A stretch of 14,796 nt of DNA, taken from contig CAAEUW010000004.1 in assembly GCA_900759325.1 (NCBI GenBank), positions 1 through 14,796 on the forward strand, in the 5' to 3' direction. The position numbers and the translations under genes are program-made. Source of the stretch: an uncultured Peptostreptococcus sp. GTDB taxonomy: Bacteria; Bacillota; Clostridia; Peptostreptococcales; Peptostreptococcaceae. Of the stretch, positions 7,276 through 14,796 are shown one piece after another. The first letter of the stretch is position 1; each line of letters begins with the position of its first letter. The notes below the pieces were generated by a model. That model was not told where the DNA came from. It made no database searches and worked only from the letters and a program-made list of their open reading frames with translations.

Positions 7276-8157
7276 CTATTTACCTTTATATAATATATTC
7301 CTTTTTGAAAATACAACCATACTAGATATTATGATTATACCACCAATTATTGTTCCAAGGTTTGGCACCTCACCAAGAACTAGTGACCCTAATAGGGTTG
7401 CAAAGAAGGGCGTTAAAAAGCTATAATTTGCCACCTCACTTGTATTATCAGCTATTGATAGGGCTATACTCCATAGGAAGTAGGCTATAGCACTACAGAA
7501 TACACTTAAAATAACCAATACTAGTATATACTTACCAGATGCTGCTAGTAGTTCTCCCTTTGCTTGGAGGGAGAAAGGTGACAATATAAGGATTGAAAAT
7601 ACCATACTGTAGGTAACAATCTCAATCCCCTTATAACCATCCATAGATAGTTTCCTATTAAGGTTATTGTATATAGAAAATAATACCGATGCAGCAAGGG
7701 TCCAAATCATACCCATATTTACTGACAGTACTCCATCCCATAGCATCATAATAAGTACGCCACCAAAGGCTGTAATCATAGATATCCATCCTATTTTATT
7801 TATCTTTTCCCCATATATCTTGCTTGATTCTATGGCAGTTAAGATTGGTGTAAGGGCTATAATGATACTTGAAGATGCAGATGTTATGGTCTGTATACCC
7901 TTATTAAATACAAAGAGGTATACTCCAAAACCACAGGCAGCCGATAAGAAAAGCCAGCCCAAGTCCTTGGCCTTTGGTAGTCTAATCTTAGTGAATATAC
8001 CTATTACAAGTAAGACAACTGAAGCTATACAAACCCTCAAAAAACCAAGTGCAAAGGGAGTAAAATGTTGCATTGCAACCTTTGAAAATGGAAAGGCCAA
8101 GGCCCAAAAGGATATAGTTGCTAGTCCCAATAGGTTTACTTTTAATTTTTTGTTCAT
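7276..8157 (-). CDS. EamA/DMT-superfamily transporter
   Basis: The protein has 293 residues with about ten hydrophobic segments in two EamA halves (about 5-137 and 149-285). Typical family features are visible: WALAFPFSKVAMQHFTPFALGFLRV near the start, ASSSIIIALTPILTAI in the first half, and SFLTPFFATLLGSLVLGE near the end, followed by an IIGGIIIISSMVVF segment. Such proteins are inner membrane exporters or importers of amino acids, nucleosides or other metabolites; the substrate cannot be assigned. The start ATG follows AAAGGAG by about 10 nt; an intervening ATG (ATGTATAAATGA) stops at once and is not used. A good promoter lies upstream in the gap from polC, so it is probably a separate transcript. 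Confidence 0.9.
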   Translation of the reverse strand: MNKKLKVNLLGLATISFWALAFPFSKVAMQHFTPFALGFLRVCIASVVLLVIGIFTKIRLPKAKDLGWLFLSAACGFGVYLFVFNKGIQTITSASSSIIIALTPILTAIESSKIYGEKINKIGWISMITAFGGVLIMMLWDGVLSVNMGMIWTLAASVLFSIYNNLNRKLSMDGYKGIEIVTYSMVFSILILSPFSLQAKGELLAASGKYILVLVILSVFCSAIAYFLWSIALSIADNTSEVANYSFLTPFFATLLGSLVLGEVPNLGTIIGGIIIISSMVVFSKRNILYKGK

Positions 8158-8190
8158 TTATACATAACTCCTTTCCTTTTCCTTAATGAC

Positions 8191-8209
8191 TGTAAATATA
8201 TTTTTTACA
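8191..8209. promoter_or_regulatory. Palindromic candidate operator in the transporter leader
   Basis: TGTAAA-N7-TTTACA, a perfect 6-bp inverted repeat with an AT-only spacer, lies 34-52 bp upstream of the transporter ATG and downstream of its predicted promoter. This is the size and place of a repressor site, but the region is AT-rich and I cannot name the regulator. Confidence 0.3.
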
Positions 8210-8271
8210 TTAAACATTACTATTATGCTAATATAAATATTTTTGGCAGCTAGGAAATATCTTCATACTTG

Positions 8272-8300
8272 ATTCTAACATCTTTTACCTAGTTCTTCAA
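8272..8300 (-). promoter_or_regulatory. Promoter for the EamA transporter gene
   Basis: The minus strand shows TTGAAG (-35, 8295-8300), a 17-bp spacer and TAGAAT (-10, 8272-8277). Both hexamers match the sigma-A consensus at 4-5 of 6 positions with ideal spacing. It implies a leader of about 110 nt. Confidence 0.5.
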
Positions 8301-8322
8301 TCTATATTTCATGAAATTGTAG

Positions 8323-11300
8323 CTAGAAGAAGGATAGCTGATTTTTCTCGCTCATTCCATCTAGGGCCCCATGTTCAGATAGCTTCTCCACCACAGTTTT
8401 AGATAGCTTGGTCCTCTTAATCAGGTCCTCCTTAGACAGGAACTTACCATCTTTTCTAGCATCTACCACACTAAGGGCCGCATTTTCCCCCATCCCCTGA
8501 AGGGATACCATTGGTGGTAGTATTTTCTTCGGTCCGTATATCTTGAAGTCCTTAGCATCTGACTCATACAGGTCTATATGCATAAATTCTATACCCCTAG
8601 CATACATTTCTACAACGACCTCTAATATTGTATACTGGGAATTTTCCTTGGTAGTTGCCTTGGTTCCCAGCTCCTTTATTTGATTAAGTCTTTCCTTAAC
8701 ATTATCTATTCCAGAAGTGATAAGCTCGATATCAAAGTCATCAACCTTAGTAGTAAAATATGTAGCATAGAAGGCCTCCGGATAGTTAACCTTACAGTAG
8801 GCTATCCTGAATGAGGTCATTACATAGGCAACTGCATGTGCCTTTGGAAACATATATTTAATCTTCTTACAAGACGTTATATACCAGTCTGGAACTTCAT
8901 TTTCCAGCATGGCCTCTTCATGCTCAGGCTTTAAACCCTTACCCTTTCTAACACTCTCCATTATAGTAAAGGCCATTTTTGGTTTAAGACCCATAAATAT
9001 AAGGTAGTTCATTATGTCGTCACGGGTTGAAATAACCTCCTTTAGACCTACAACATTAGCCCTAACTAAGTCTTGGGCATTATTTAGCCAAACGTCTGTC
9101 CCGTGAGAAAGCCCAGCGATCCTGACCAATTCAGCAAAGGTTGTAGGTTTTGTATCAACCAGCATTTGTCTCGTAAACTTTGTTCCAAATTCAGGTATGG
9201 CCATAGACCCTACCGTAGTACCATCTATATCCTCAGGCTCTATACCCAGGGCCTTTGTGGAAGTAAATAGGGACATAGTAGCTGGATCATCAAGGGGTAT
9301 ATCTGTTATCTTAATACCAGTCATATCCTCTAGCATCCTGATTATTGTAGGACCGTCATGTCCTAGAATATCAAGCTTTAAAATTCTACCACTTATTGAA
9401 TGGTAGTCGAAATGGGTTGTGATTACACCGGAAGATTTATCATTGGCTGGATATTGGACCGGTGTGAAATCATGAACATTCTTGTAATGTGGTATTACCA
9501 TTACACCTCCTGGGTGCTGGCCAGAAGTTCTCTTAACCTCCGTACAACCCTTTGTAAGCCATGTCATTTCAGCATTAGTTAGGTCTAAGTGGTTATCTTT
9601 AGAGAAATTCCTAACGTATCCAAATGCAGTTTTTTCCTGGACAGTACCAATTGTACCAGCCCTAAAGGTAAAGCCTTCACCAAATAACTCCTCTGTGTAC
9701 TTATGGATAGTTGCTTGGTAGGTACCTGAGAAATTCAGGTCAATATCAGGTTCCTTATCACCCTCAAAGCCAAGGAATACCTCAAAAGGTATATCCTGAC
9801 CCTCCTTTATCAACTGACTTCCACACCTAGGACACTTCTTGTCTGGTAGGTCTATACCTGAACCATACTCACCAATACCAAAAAATTCCGAGTACTTACA
9901 ATCCTCATTTGGACAAACATAGTGGGCAGGTAATGGATTTACCTCTGTAATGTCACTCATCGTTGCAGCAAAAGAAGATCCAACTGACCCCCTTGATCCA
10001 ACTAGATAGCCATCAGATAGGGACTTGGCAACTAGCTTGTTGGCTATAATATACATAACAGCATATCCATTACCTATAATTGAGTCTAGCTCCCTATTAA
10101 GCCTATTCTCAACTATTTCAGGCAATGGATAACCATAGATTCTCTCTGCCTTTTCAAAACACATTCTCCTTAGCTCTTCCTTAGACCCCTCTATAACAGG
10201 GGCATAAGTTTCATCAGGTATTGGCCTTATATCTTCAAACATATCGGCTATCTTGTTTGAGTTTTCTACTACCACCCTATAGGCCGTCTCCTCACCTAAG
10301 TAGGCAAACTCCTCCAGCATCTCATCAGTGGTCCTGAAATGAAGACTTTCTATATTCTTTTTGTATTTAGGTATCTGTGAATACTTAAGTACACTCCTAT
10401 ATAGTCTTTCATGTGGTTCTAGTGTATGTACATCACCAGTAGCAACTACAGGCTTACCATAGTTATCACCAAGGTCAACTAGTTTTTTATTTATAGCCTT
10501 TAGCTCTTCGAAGGTCTTTATTTCTCCAGATTCAACCAGGTATTTAAGGTTGTCTAAGGGCATAACTTCAATAAAGTCATAAAAGTCTAAGATTTTTTCC
10601 ATTTCCTCCTTGGTCTTATTTTTTTGTACACCAGAAAAAACTTCGCCACTTGAACAAGCACTACCTATTATTAGGCCTTCACGCTTTTGCTTAACTAGGC
10701 TCTTTAGCATTAGGGGTTGCCTGTAGAAATGGTTTAAGTGGGAATCACTGATTAATTCATAGAGATGTCTTAAACCTAGGTAATTTTGTGCATATATTGT
10801 TGCATGGCTTGGTCTCAGCTTTGTATGGTCTATCTTTCCATAGACCTTATTTATGTCTGAGAGTTTTTCCACACCATCTTTTTTCATCATGCTAATAAAT
10901 CTGAGGAATATTTGTGCAGTTGCCTCAGCATCATTTACAGCCCTATGATGACCACTCAGGTTAATGGCTAGGGCCTTGGCTAGTCTGTCCAAACCAAACC
11001 TCTTCATATCTGGCATCAAGACTCTAGCAAGTAAAAGTGTGTCTATCTTTTCATGTTTGTAGTCTAATCCAACTTGACTGCACTTCTGAGCAATAAATCC
11101 AGTGTCAAAGTCTGCATTATGGGCGACTAGGATGGAGTCCCTGGCAAAGTCCATAAACTTTTTTAGAGCTTCTTCTATAGGTGGTGCATCTTCTACCATA
11201 TCATTTGTAATATTTGTAAGTTCTTGGACCTCATATGGTATGTCCATTCTAGGATTAACAAAGGTCGAAAACCTGTCCTTTATTTGTCCGTCCTCCAGTA

Positions 11301-12627
11301 AAACTGCTCCAATTTCCGTTATATTATCACCTGTAACTGAAAATCCTGTAGTCTCTATATCAAAAACTACAAACCTTTGGTTAAAATCTCTCTCATTGGG
11401 ATTTTGTACTATATCTAGGTCATCATCGACTAGGTAAGCCTCAACCCCATATATTACTTTTATATCCTTACCCTTAGACGCATTCATAGCATCTGGAAAG
11501 GCCTGAACCACGCCGTGGTCAGTAATTGCAACTGCCTTGTGGCCCCATTCTATCGCCTTGTTTATAAGGTTCTTTACGCTGACTACAGAGTCCATGGCTG
11601 ACATCTTGGTATGGGCATGAAGCTCGACCCTCTTTTCTAGGGCAGTATCCTGTCTTGACTTTTTATCCTGAGTCCTAATTCCAGTTACCGTCATTTCTAT
11701 TTCATCAGTATAGGAGCTAACTATAATATCTCCCTTTACCCTTATATAGGAACCCTTTTTTGTGGCATTCTTTACCATATCCACATTGTTATCCTTAAGC
11801 TGTAGTTTACATAGCAGGGCTCCACTTGTGTCGGTGATAAAAATAGAATACATGGACTTACCACTCCTTAGGATTACCTCCTCAGTATGAAATACCTCCC
11901 CCTCTATTGCCACAGTTCTAAAGCTCTCATTTATATCCCCAATTCTAACAAGGTCTGCAAAAACATCCTTACCGTATACCATTCTAGGATCAATAGTATC
12001 AAGCTTATAGGCATCTTCATTTTGAGGGTCTTCCTTATCATCAACCTCTATTTGAGATAGGACTTCCTCAAGCTCAAGGTCGAGGTTTTCAATTAATTTA
12101 TTGATATTATCCCTGTCGTCTATGTTCAGGTTCTTTTTAGCCACCTCAAATTCAACCTCTATATCTCTAGAAAGCTGCCTTTTAACCATCTCTTTTATTT
12201 TTTTGTCTATTTTCTGGTTTACAAACCTAAAGTATATATAGTCTTCTGGTAGCTTTATCTTCAAACAGTTTCCCCTTGTCATATGCTCAAGGTCTTCATG
12301 AACGTAAAGGATGGGTACATTAGAATATAATAATTTCTTAATATTCGGCCAATATGACTTCATTATATCTTTTAGAGTCTTCTTTTCTAGTCCTCTAAAC
12401 CTACATTCCATCCTTATAGAAGAAAGTGGTGGACAGAGCTTTTTCTTTACCTTATCTTCTAGCCTAGTGAGCCTGTCAATCATTATAATTTCATCTGAAA
12501 CCAAATGGATTGTACAAATCTGTGTGGACTTATCTAAGATAGACTTTTCAATATTAATCTTATCAAATTCTTCTATGAGATTTTTATTGTCCAAGCCAAT
12601 CTTTATCAAAAAATCACAAAGCTTCAT
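8323..12627 (-). CDS. polC: DNA polymerase III PolC-type, replicative polymerase with built-in proofreading exonuclease
   Basis: The protein has 1434 residues, the normal PolC length. In order: N-terminal domain (1-225); OB-fold (about 235-318); first PHP part (H337-A-H339, ITDHG at about 368-372); inserted DEDDh exonuclease (about 418-585) with D423/E425, H503-N-x-D-F-D508 and H561/D566; second PHP part (about 600-760, TGDVH); four-cysteine zinc site (C905, C910, C932, C935); polymerase core with catalytic Asp961 and Asp963 in PDIDLNF and Asp1086 in LKLDILGHDGPT; and a C-terminal tail ending NQLSFF, a beta-clamp binding motif of the QLSLF type. It copies the chromosome as the main Gram-positive replicase. 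No active-site residue is missing. AAAGGAG precedes the ATG. The metallo-hydrolase gene ends 69 bp upstream with no terminator between, so co-transcription is likely. Confidence 0.98.
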   Translation of the reverse strand: MKLCDFLIKIGLDNKNLIEEFDKINIEKSILDKSTQICTIHLVSDEIIMIDRLTRLEDKVKKKLCPPLSSIRMECRFRGLEKKTLKDIMKSYWPNIKKLLYSNVPILYVHEDLEHMTRGNCLKIKLPEDYIYFRFVNQKIDKKIKEMVKRQLSRDIEVEFEVAKKNLNIDDRDNINKLIENLDLELEEVLSQIEVDDKEDPQNEDAYKLDTIDPRMVYGKDVFADLVRIGDINESFRTVAIEGEVFHTEEVILRSGKSMYSIFITDTSGALLCKLQLKDNNVDMVKNATKKGSYIRVKGDIIVSSYTDEIEMTVTGIRTQDKKSRQDTALEKRVELHAHTKMSAMDSVVSVKNLINKAIEWGHKAVAITDHGVVQAFPDAMNASKGKDIKVIYGVEAYLVDDDLDIVQNPNERDFNQRFVVFDIETTGFSVTGDNITEIGAVLLEDGQIKDRFSTFVNPRMDIPYEVQELTNITNDMVEDAPPIEEALKKFMDFARDSILVAHNADFDTGFIAQKCSQVGLDYKHEKIDTLLLARVLMPDMKRFGLDRLAKALAINLSGHHRAVNDAEATAQIFLRFISMMKKDGVEKLSDINKVYGKIDHTKLRPSHATIYAQNYLGLRHLYELISDSHLNHFYRQPLMLKSLVKQKREGLIIGSACSSGEVFSGVQKNKTKEEMEKILDFYDFIEVMPLDNLKYLVESGEIKTFEELKAINKKLVDLGDNYGKPVVATGDVHTLEPHERLYRSVLKYSQIPKYKKNIESLHFRTTDEMLEEFAYLGEETAYRVVVENSNKIADMFEDIRPIPDETYAPVIEGSKEELRRMCFEKAERIYGYPLPEIVENRLNRELDSIIGNGYAVMYIIANKLVAKSLSDGYLVGSRGSVGSSFAATMSDITEVNPLPAHYVCPNEDCKYSEFFGIGEYGSGIDLPDKKCPRCGSQLIKEGQDIPFEVFLGFEGDKEPDIDLNFSGTYQATIHKYTEELFGEGFTFRAGTIGTVQEKTAFGYVRNFSKDNHLDLTNAEMTWLTKGCTEVKRTSGQHPGGVMVIPHYKNVHDFTPVQYPANDKSSGVITTHFDYHSISGRILKLDILGHDGPTIIRMLEDMTGIKITDIPLDDPATMSLFTSTKALGIEPEDIDGTTVGSMAIPEFGTKFTRQMLVDTKPTTFAELVRIAGLSHGTDVWLNNAQDLVRANVVGLKEVISTRDDIMNYLIFMGLKPKMAFTIMESVRKGKGLKPEHEEAMLENEVPDWYITSCKKIKYMFPKAHAVAYVMTSFRIAYCKVNYPEAFYATYFTTKVDDFDIELITSGIDNVKERLNQIKELGTKATTKENSQYTILEVVVEMYARGIEFMHIDLYESDAKDFKIYGPKKILPPMVSLQGMGENAALSVVDARKDGKFLSKEDLIKRTKLSKTVVEKLSEHGALDGMSEKNQLSFF

Positions 12628-12668
12628 CTAAACTCCTTTCCTATTTTAACGATAATTCAACAGTAAAT

Positions 12669-12674
12669 ATTATA
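12669..12674 (-). promoter_or_regulatory. Possible -10 box for polC
   Basis: TATAAT on the minus strand in the 69-bp gap before polC. No good -35 is seen at the right distance, so polC may depend mainly on the upstream promoter at 13424. Confidence 0.25.
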
Positions 12675-12696
12675 ATCAAATTTCTAATTTTAGGTA

Positions 12697-13395
12697 CTAG
12701 TCTAAGCTTATACCCTCAGCAGGAATCTTATTGGTATCCACTAGGTCTATATCTCCTAGTAGGTCCTTGTTCCTACTTCTAAACTTATCAATTACTTCAA
12801 ACTTGTTCCAACAATGCATAGGAACTAGGTGTCTTGGTCTCGTTTTTTCAATGAAATACTTCATGCCCCAATCAAAGCGGTCACCCTGCCTTGGGTCAAG
12901 AGGTACCATAGCTATGTCTATTAGTCTAGCTCCCATCTTATCTATTTCATTTTTAAAGTTTCTTGTAAGGCTATCAAACTCTTCTTCTGTTTCAAAGCCA
13001 ACCCATGTCCACCAATTAAGGTCTCCTGCGTGGTATATAGTCTTCCCATTGTAGGAAACCATAAAGGCAAGGCCCTGGTCCGTGCTTAGATATGTTTCCA
13101 CCCCCAACTCATTAAAATAATATTCCTTGTTTGGCTCCAAAGAATATGACCTGTCTGCATCTTCTTGCTTCTTAGGAACTACGTCATTAGATAAGATGTA
13201 TTCCACATCCTTATGGTCTCTAAATATATCGAATATGTCTTCATTAAAATGGTCTGGGTGAGAATGACTTACAAAAACATATAGCTTCTTTTTCTTATCA
13301 AGGCTAGGGATATCTCCCTTATAATAGTCAAAAAGCATATAGGCTCTTTCAAATTCTAGTAAAAATCCACTGTGATATATATATTTTAAATTCAT
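12697..13395 (-). CDS. Metallo-beta-lactamase-fold hydrolase, UlaG-like
   Basis: The protein has 232 residues. Metal ligands are visible in the family order: H44-S-H46-P-D48-H49 (HxHxDH motif), H122-A-G-D125 and H194 in VPMHCW. The start MNLKYIYHSGFLLEFE, with a strand leading to 'HSGFLLE', is typical of the UlaG-like branch that contains lactonases and predicted Zn-dependent hydrolases. No signal peptide is present, so it is cytoplasmic. The substrate is unknown. AAGGAGG lies 7 nt before the ATG and an extended -10 box about 30 nt upstream. It ends 69 bp before polC with no terminator between them, but this gives no specific hint of a replication role. Confidence 0.88.
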   Translation of the reverse strand: MNLKYIYHSGFLLEFERAYMLFDYYKGDIPSLDKKKKLYVFVSHSHPDHFNEDIFDIFRDHKDVEYILSNDVVPKKQEDADRSYSLEPNKEYYFNELGVETYLSTDQGLAFMVSYNGKTIYHAGDLNWWTWVGFETEEEFDSLTRNFKNEIDKMGARLIDIAMVPLDPRQGDRFDWGMKYFIEKTRPRHLVPMHCWNKFEVIDKFRSRNKDLLGDIDLVDTNKIPAEGISLD

Positions 13396-13423
13396 AATTT
13401 ATCCTCCTTAATTCTATAAACAA

Positions 13424-13432
13424 ATTATACCA
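13424..13432 (-). promoter_or_regulatory. Extended -10 promoter for the metallo-hydrolase (and probably polC)
   Basis: The minus strand reads TGGTATAAT, a perfect -10 with the TG extension, about 28 nt before the ATG. No strong -35 is visible. It lies just downstream of the terminator of the preceding gene, as expected for the start of a new transcript. Confidence 0.5.
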
Positions 13433-13521
13433 TATAGATCTTCTCTTATCTATACTTCCAAACTTACTTATATAGCTTAGATGCTAATAATAATCTCATA
13501 ATAGAAAGTGAATTTCAAATT

Positions 13522-13551
13522 AAAAGAGTGACAATCCATAAAGACTATCAC
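13522..13551 (-). terminator. Intrinsic terminator of the His/Cys-tail protein gene
   Basis: On the minus strand GTGATAGTC pairs with GATTGTCAC (9 bp, two G-U pairs) around a 6-nt loop and is followed by TCTTTT. It lies about 50 bp after the stop codon at 13600. Confidence 0.65.
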
Positions 13552-13599
13552 CCAAATCTCTTTATTATATTTAAATTTATGTCTGAGGTCCATGTATGA

Positions 13600-14439
13600 C
13601 TAGTTCTTATGTGAGTGTCCCTTGCCATGTTCTTGTCCACATGAGCACACACCATGCTTATGTGTATGATCATGACTATGGTCATGACCACATGAGCAAG
13701 AACCATGTATATGATGACTATGATCATGACTCAAACCTTCATTACTAGCCTGTGCCTTTTTTAGCTCCATCAGTGCATCATACCTACGTTCCTCTTTTTC
13801 ATCTACATCATCTAGCTTCTTAGATTTTTCTAAAAGCTCATCAAGCATTTCACCTGTAATATGTGATAGCTTATCTATGTCGCTAGCAAGTAGTTCTGTA
13901 AAGTCCATATTAAGGCTTCTCTTTTTCCTATAAACATATCCAGCCATACTTAATATTCCAGATAGGCCTTCAATATAGTCAAGAGTCTTCTTGAATTGGT
14001 TAAGCTCACTCAAGCCCTTAGCCCTTGACTTCATATCTATATCTGAGTTTAAGGCAAAGGAGTCAAGCAAGGAGTCCTTGATAAATTCTAGTACAACTAT
14101 CAAGACACTAACCATATCCACACCACTTATATTTTTGTTGTAGGCAACCTCATATATTTCCTGGTCACTAGTCATAAAAGTATTTGGCTGGTAGACTTCA
14201 ATTTTTAGGTTTACCCTACCTAAGTCTGTGACCCTATCTAGAACCTTATTAAAATCTCCCGCTAAAACATCTACAGCCTCTATATCATCAGTATCATTCA
14301 TTAGCATCATATTATACTCCCCTATTATTAGTGACAGTATCTTAATCATGTCTATTGGGCCTGTCTCATGCTTCTCATCAACCTCAAATATATTATTGTT
14401 TACATCCACAGTAATTTCTATAGTATTTACCTTTTTCAT
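13600..14439 (-). CDS. Unrecognised protein with duplicated domain and His/Cys-rich metal-binding tail
   Basis: The protein has 279 residues from ATG 14439. I do not recognise the family. Residues 4-70 and about 76-155 look like two copies of one unit: I17-F-E-V...I29-D-M-I-x-I-L aligns without gaps to I95-Y-E-V...V107-D-M-V-x-V-L, each preceded by a V-N-x-x-(E)-I/V strand and followed by helices. A charged helical stretch (about 160-236) leads to a 43-residue tail with 14 His and 4 Cys, built from two repeats of the form H-x-H-G-x-C-S-C-G-x-(D/E)-H. Such tails bind Ni, Zn or Co in metallochaperones, but no metal enzyme gene is nearby. No signal peptide or membrane segment is clear. An ATG at 14460 is in frame, but GGAGG lies between it and 14439, so 14439 is preferred. 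It is transcribed alone. Confidence 0.8.
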   Translation of the reverse strand: MKKVNTIEITVDVNNNIFEVDEKHETGPIDMIKILSLIIGEYNMMLMNDTDDIEAVDVLAGDFNKVLDRVTDLGRVNLKIEVYQPNTFMTSDQEIYEVAYNKNISGVDMVSVLIVVLEFIKDSLLDSFALNSDIDMKSRAKGLSELNQFKKTLDYIEGLSGILSMAGYVYRKKRSLNMDFTELLASDIDKLSHITGEMLDELLEKSKKLDDVDEKEERRYDALMELKKAQASNEGLSHDHSHHIHGSCSCGHDHSHDHTHKHGVCSCGQEHGKGHSHKN

Positions 14440-14444
14440 TATAT

Positions 14445-14449
14445 CCTCC
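14445..14449 (-). promoter_or_regulatory. Ribosome binding site that sets the start of the His/Cys-tail protein
   Basis: GGAGG on the minus strand, 5 nt from ATG 14439. It lies within the longer frame that starts at 14460, which has no ribosome site of its own. Confidence 0.65.
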
Positions 14450-14512
14450 AAATTATGCATTTAGTCTTAAGTATATAGTCAATTTCATACTTATTCTAAA
14501 GGCAGTATAGTA

Positions 14513-14561
14513 AAGTTTCATAAAATTTAACAATTCATATAAATAATTACAAATGAAACTT
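14513..14561. repeat. 9-bp inverted repeat in the leader of the His/Cys-tail gene
   Basis: AAGTTTCAT (14513-14521) and ATGAAACTT (14553-14561) are exact reverse complements with 31 AT-rich bases between them. They lie between the -10 box and the ribosome site, so they could form a leader stem or bind a regulator as paired half-sites. Confidence 0.45.
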
Positions 14562-14568
14562 ATTTTTT

Positions 14569-14598
14569 ATTATACCACATTTGATAAGAAAATGTAGA
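14569..14598 (-). promoter_or_regulatory. Promoter for the His/Cys-tail protein gene
   Basis: The minus strand shows a perfect -10 TATAAT (14569-14574) preceded by TGTGG, and a moderate -35 TCTACA (14593-14598) at 18 bp. It implies a leader of about 125 nt, long enough to carry regulation. Confidence 0.5.
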
Positions 14599-14674
14599 GA
14601 TTTGGGCTACTAATCAGGAAAATATTTGTACTCTCTCTGTTATATATACGTCTTTAGTGAGTAAATGACTCCAT

Positions 14675-14700
14675 AAAAAAAGAGGGCAAATGCCCTCTTT
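14675..14700 (-). terminator. Intrinsic terminator of a gene to the right of the window
   Basis: AAAGAGGGCA (14679-14688) pairs with TGCCCTCTTT (14691-14700), and on the minus strand the stem runs straight into seven T. On the plus strand only TTTAC follows, so it works leftward. No minus-strand gene end is visible inside the window to its right beyond a ten-codon frame. Confidence 0.8.
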
Positions 14701-14713
14701 ACAAATCGTAGAC

Positions 14714-14749
14714 AAAGTCTCTTAAGTCATTAATGATTTAAGGGACTTT
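14714..14749. repeat. 36-bp palindrome with two wobble positions
   Basis: AAAGTC-t-CTTAA-g-TCATTAATGA-t-TTAAG-g-GACTTT is symmetric about 14731/14732. The only two mismatched pairs (14720/14743 and 14726/14737) are T-G and G-T on the plus strand, so plus-strand RNA would pair throughout, while minus-strand RNA would have two A-C mismatches. TTTT ends the plus-strand copy. It may be a plus-strand terminator or an operator. Confidence 0.6.
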
Positions 14750-14796
14750 TCTCTATATAATTGTTAAAAACTAAAGGATAACCTAAAAAACGAAAA

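Larger units (their letters stand above)
14461..14796. other. Non-coding right end of the window
   Basis: These 336 bases hold no supportable gene. From left to right they contain the leader and promoter of the His/Cys-tail gene with a 9-bp inverted repeat (14513-14561), a featureless stretch (about 14600-14672), a minus-strand terminator (14675-14700), a 36-bp palindrome (14714-14749) and an AT-rich end. The terminator shows that another minus-strand gene ends just beyond or at the right edge. A ten-codon open frame ending in TAA at 14764-14766 could be its tail, but is too short to call. Confidence 0.6.

Noticed and set aside
7667..8167. Plus-strand open frame of 166 codons opposite the transporter
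   Set aside because: It lies wholly against the EamA gene, lacks a ribosome site and has no recognisable domain, while the minus-strand frame has clear transporter features.
8308..8319. Perfect 12-bp palindrome ATTTCATGAAAT after polC as its terminator
   Set aside because: It has no loop, is all A/T apart from the central CATG, and lacks a T-run, so it would not stop transcription. No convincing polC terminator was found.
14764..14796. Ten-codon minus-strand open frame at the right edge that could be the end of a neighbouring gene
   Set aside because: It is too short to support. Its TAA lies a plausible distance before the terminator, but random AT-rich sequence gives the same.

Overview
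The window is AT-rich, by eye about one-third G+C. It looks like a chromosomal segment of a low-G+C Gram-positive (Firmicutes) anaerobe. The evidence is a full-length PolC-type replicative DNA polymerase, strong GGAGG ribosome binding sites, and two secreted proteins with cell-wall-binding repeat 2 (CWB2) domains. CWB2 domains occur mostly in Clostridia and in relatives of Peptoniphilus and Anaerococcus, so a Peptoniphilaceae-like host is a reasonable inference but is not proven here. Almost everything is on the minus strand; the one clear plus-strand gene is a YihY/BrkB-family membrane protein.

Layout, left to right. (1) 1-4840 is a surface-protein region. It starts with a partial minus-strand gene for a large secreted beta-helix (Pmp-like repeat) protein that ends in CWB2 repeats. 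Next to it are a tiny acidic membrane-anchored protein gene only 5 bp away, an alpha/beta hydrolase, and a compact three-repeat CWB2 protein. (2) The compact CWB2 gene overlaps by 4 bp (ATGA) with an upstream gene for a DEDDh exonuclease with a BRCT-like C-terminus. (3) At 6220-6326 this pair diverges from the plus-strand YihY/BrkB gene. That gene converges on an EamA-type transporter, with a long bidirectional hairpin between them. (4) 8323-13395 holds polC with an upstream metallo-beta-lactamase-fold hydrolase, probably one transcript. (5) 13600-14439 encodes an unrecognised protein with an internal duplication and a His/Cys-rich metal-binding tail, followed by its own terminator. (6) The last 336 bases are non-coding and hold that gene's promoter, the terminator of a gene outside the window, and a second long palindrome.

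There is no mobile element, CRISPR array, tRNA or rRNA. I see no clear multi-gene new system. The items most worth a second look are the duplicated-domain His/Cys-tail protein, the Pmp-like repeat protein on a Gram-positive wall anchor with its small acidic partner, the translational coupling of a DNA exonuclease to a cell-wall protein, and the unusual hairpins.
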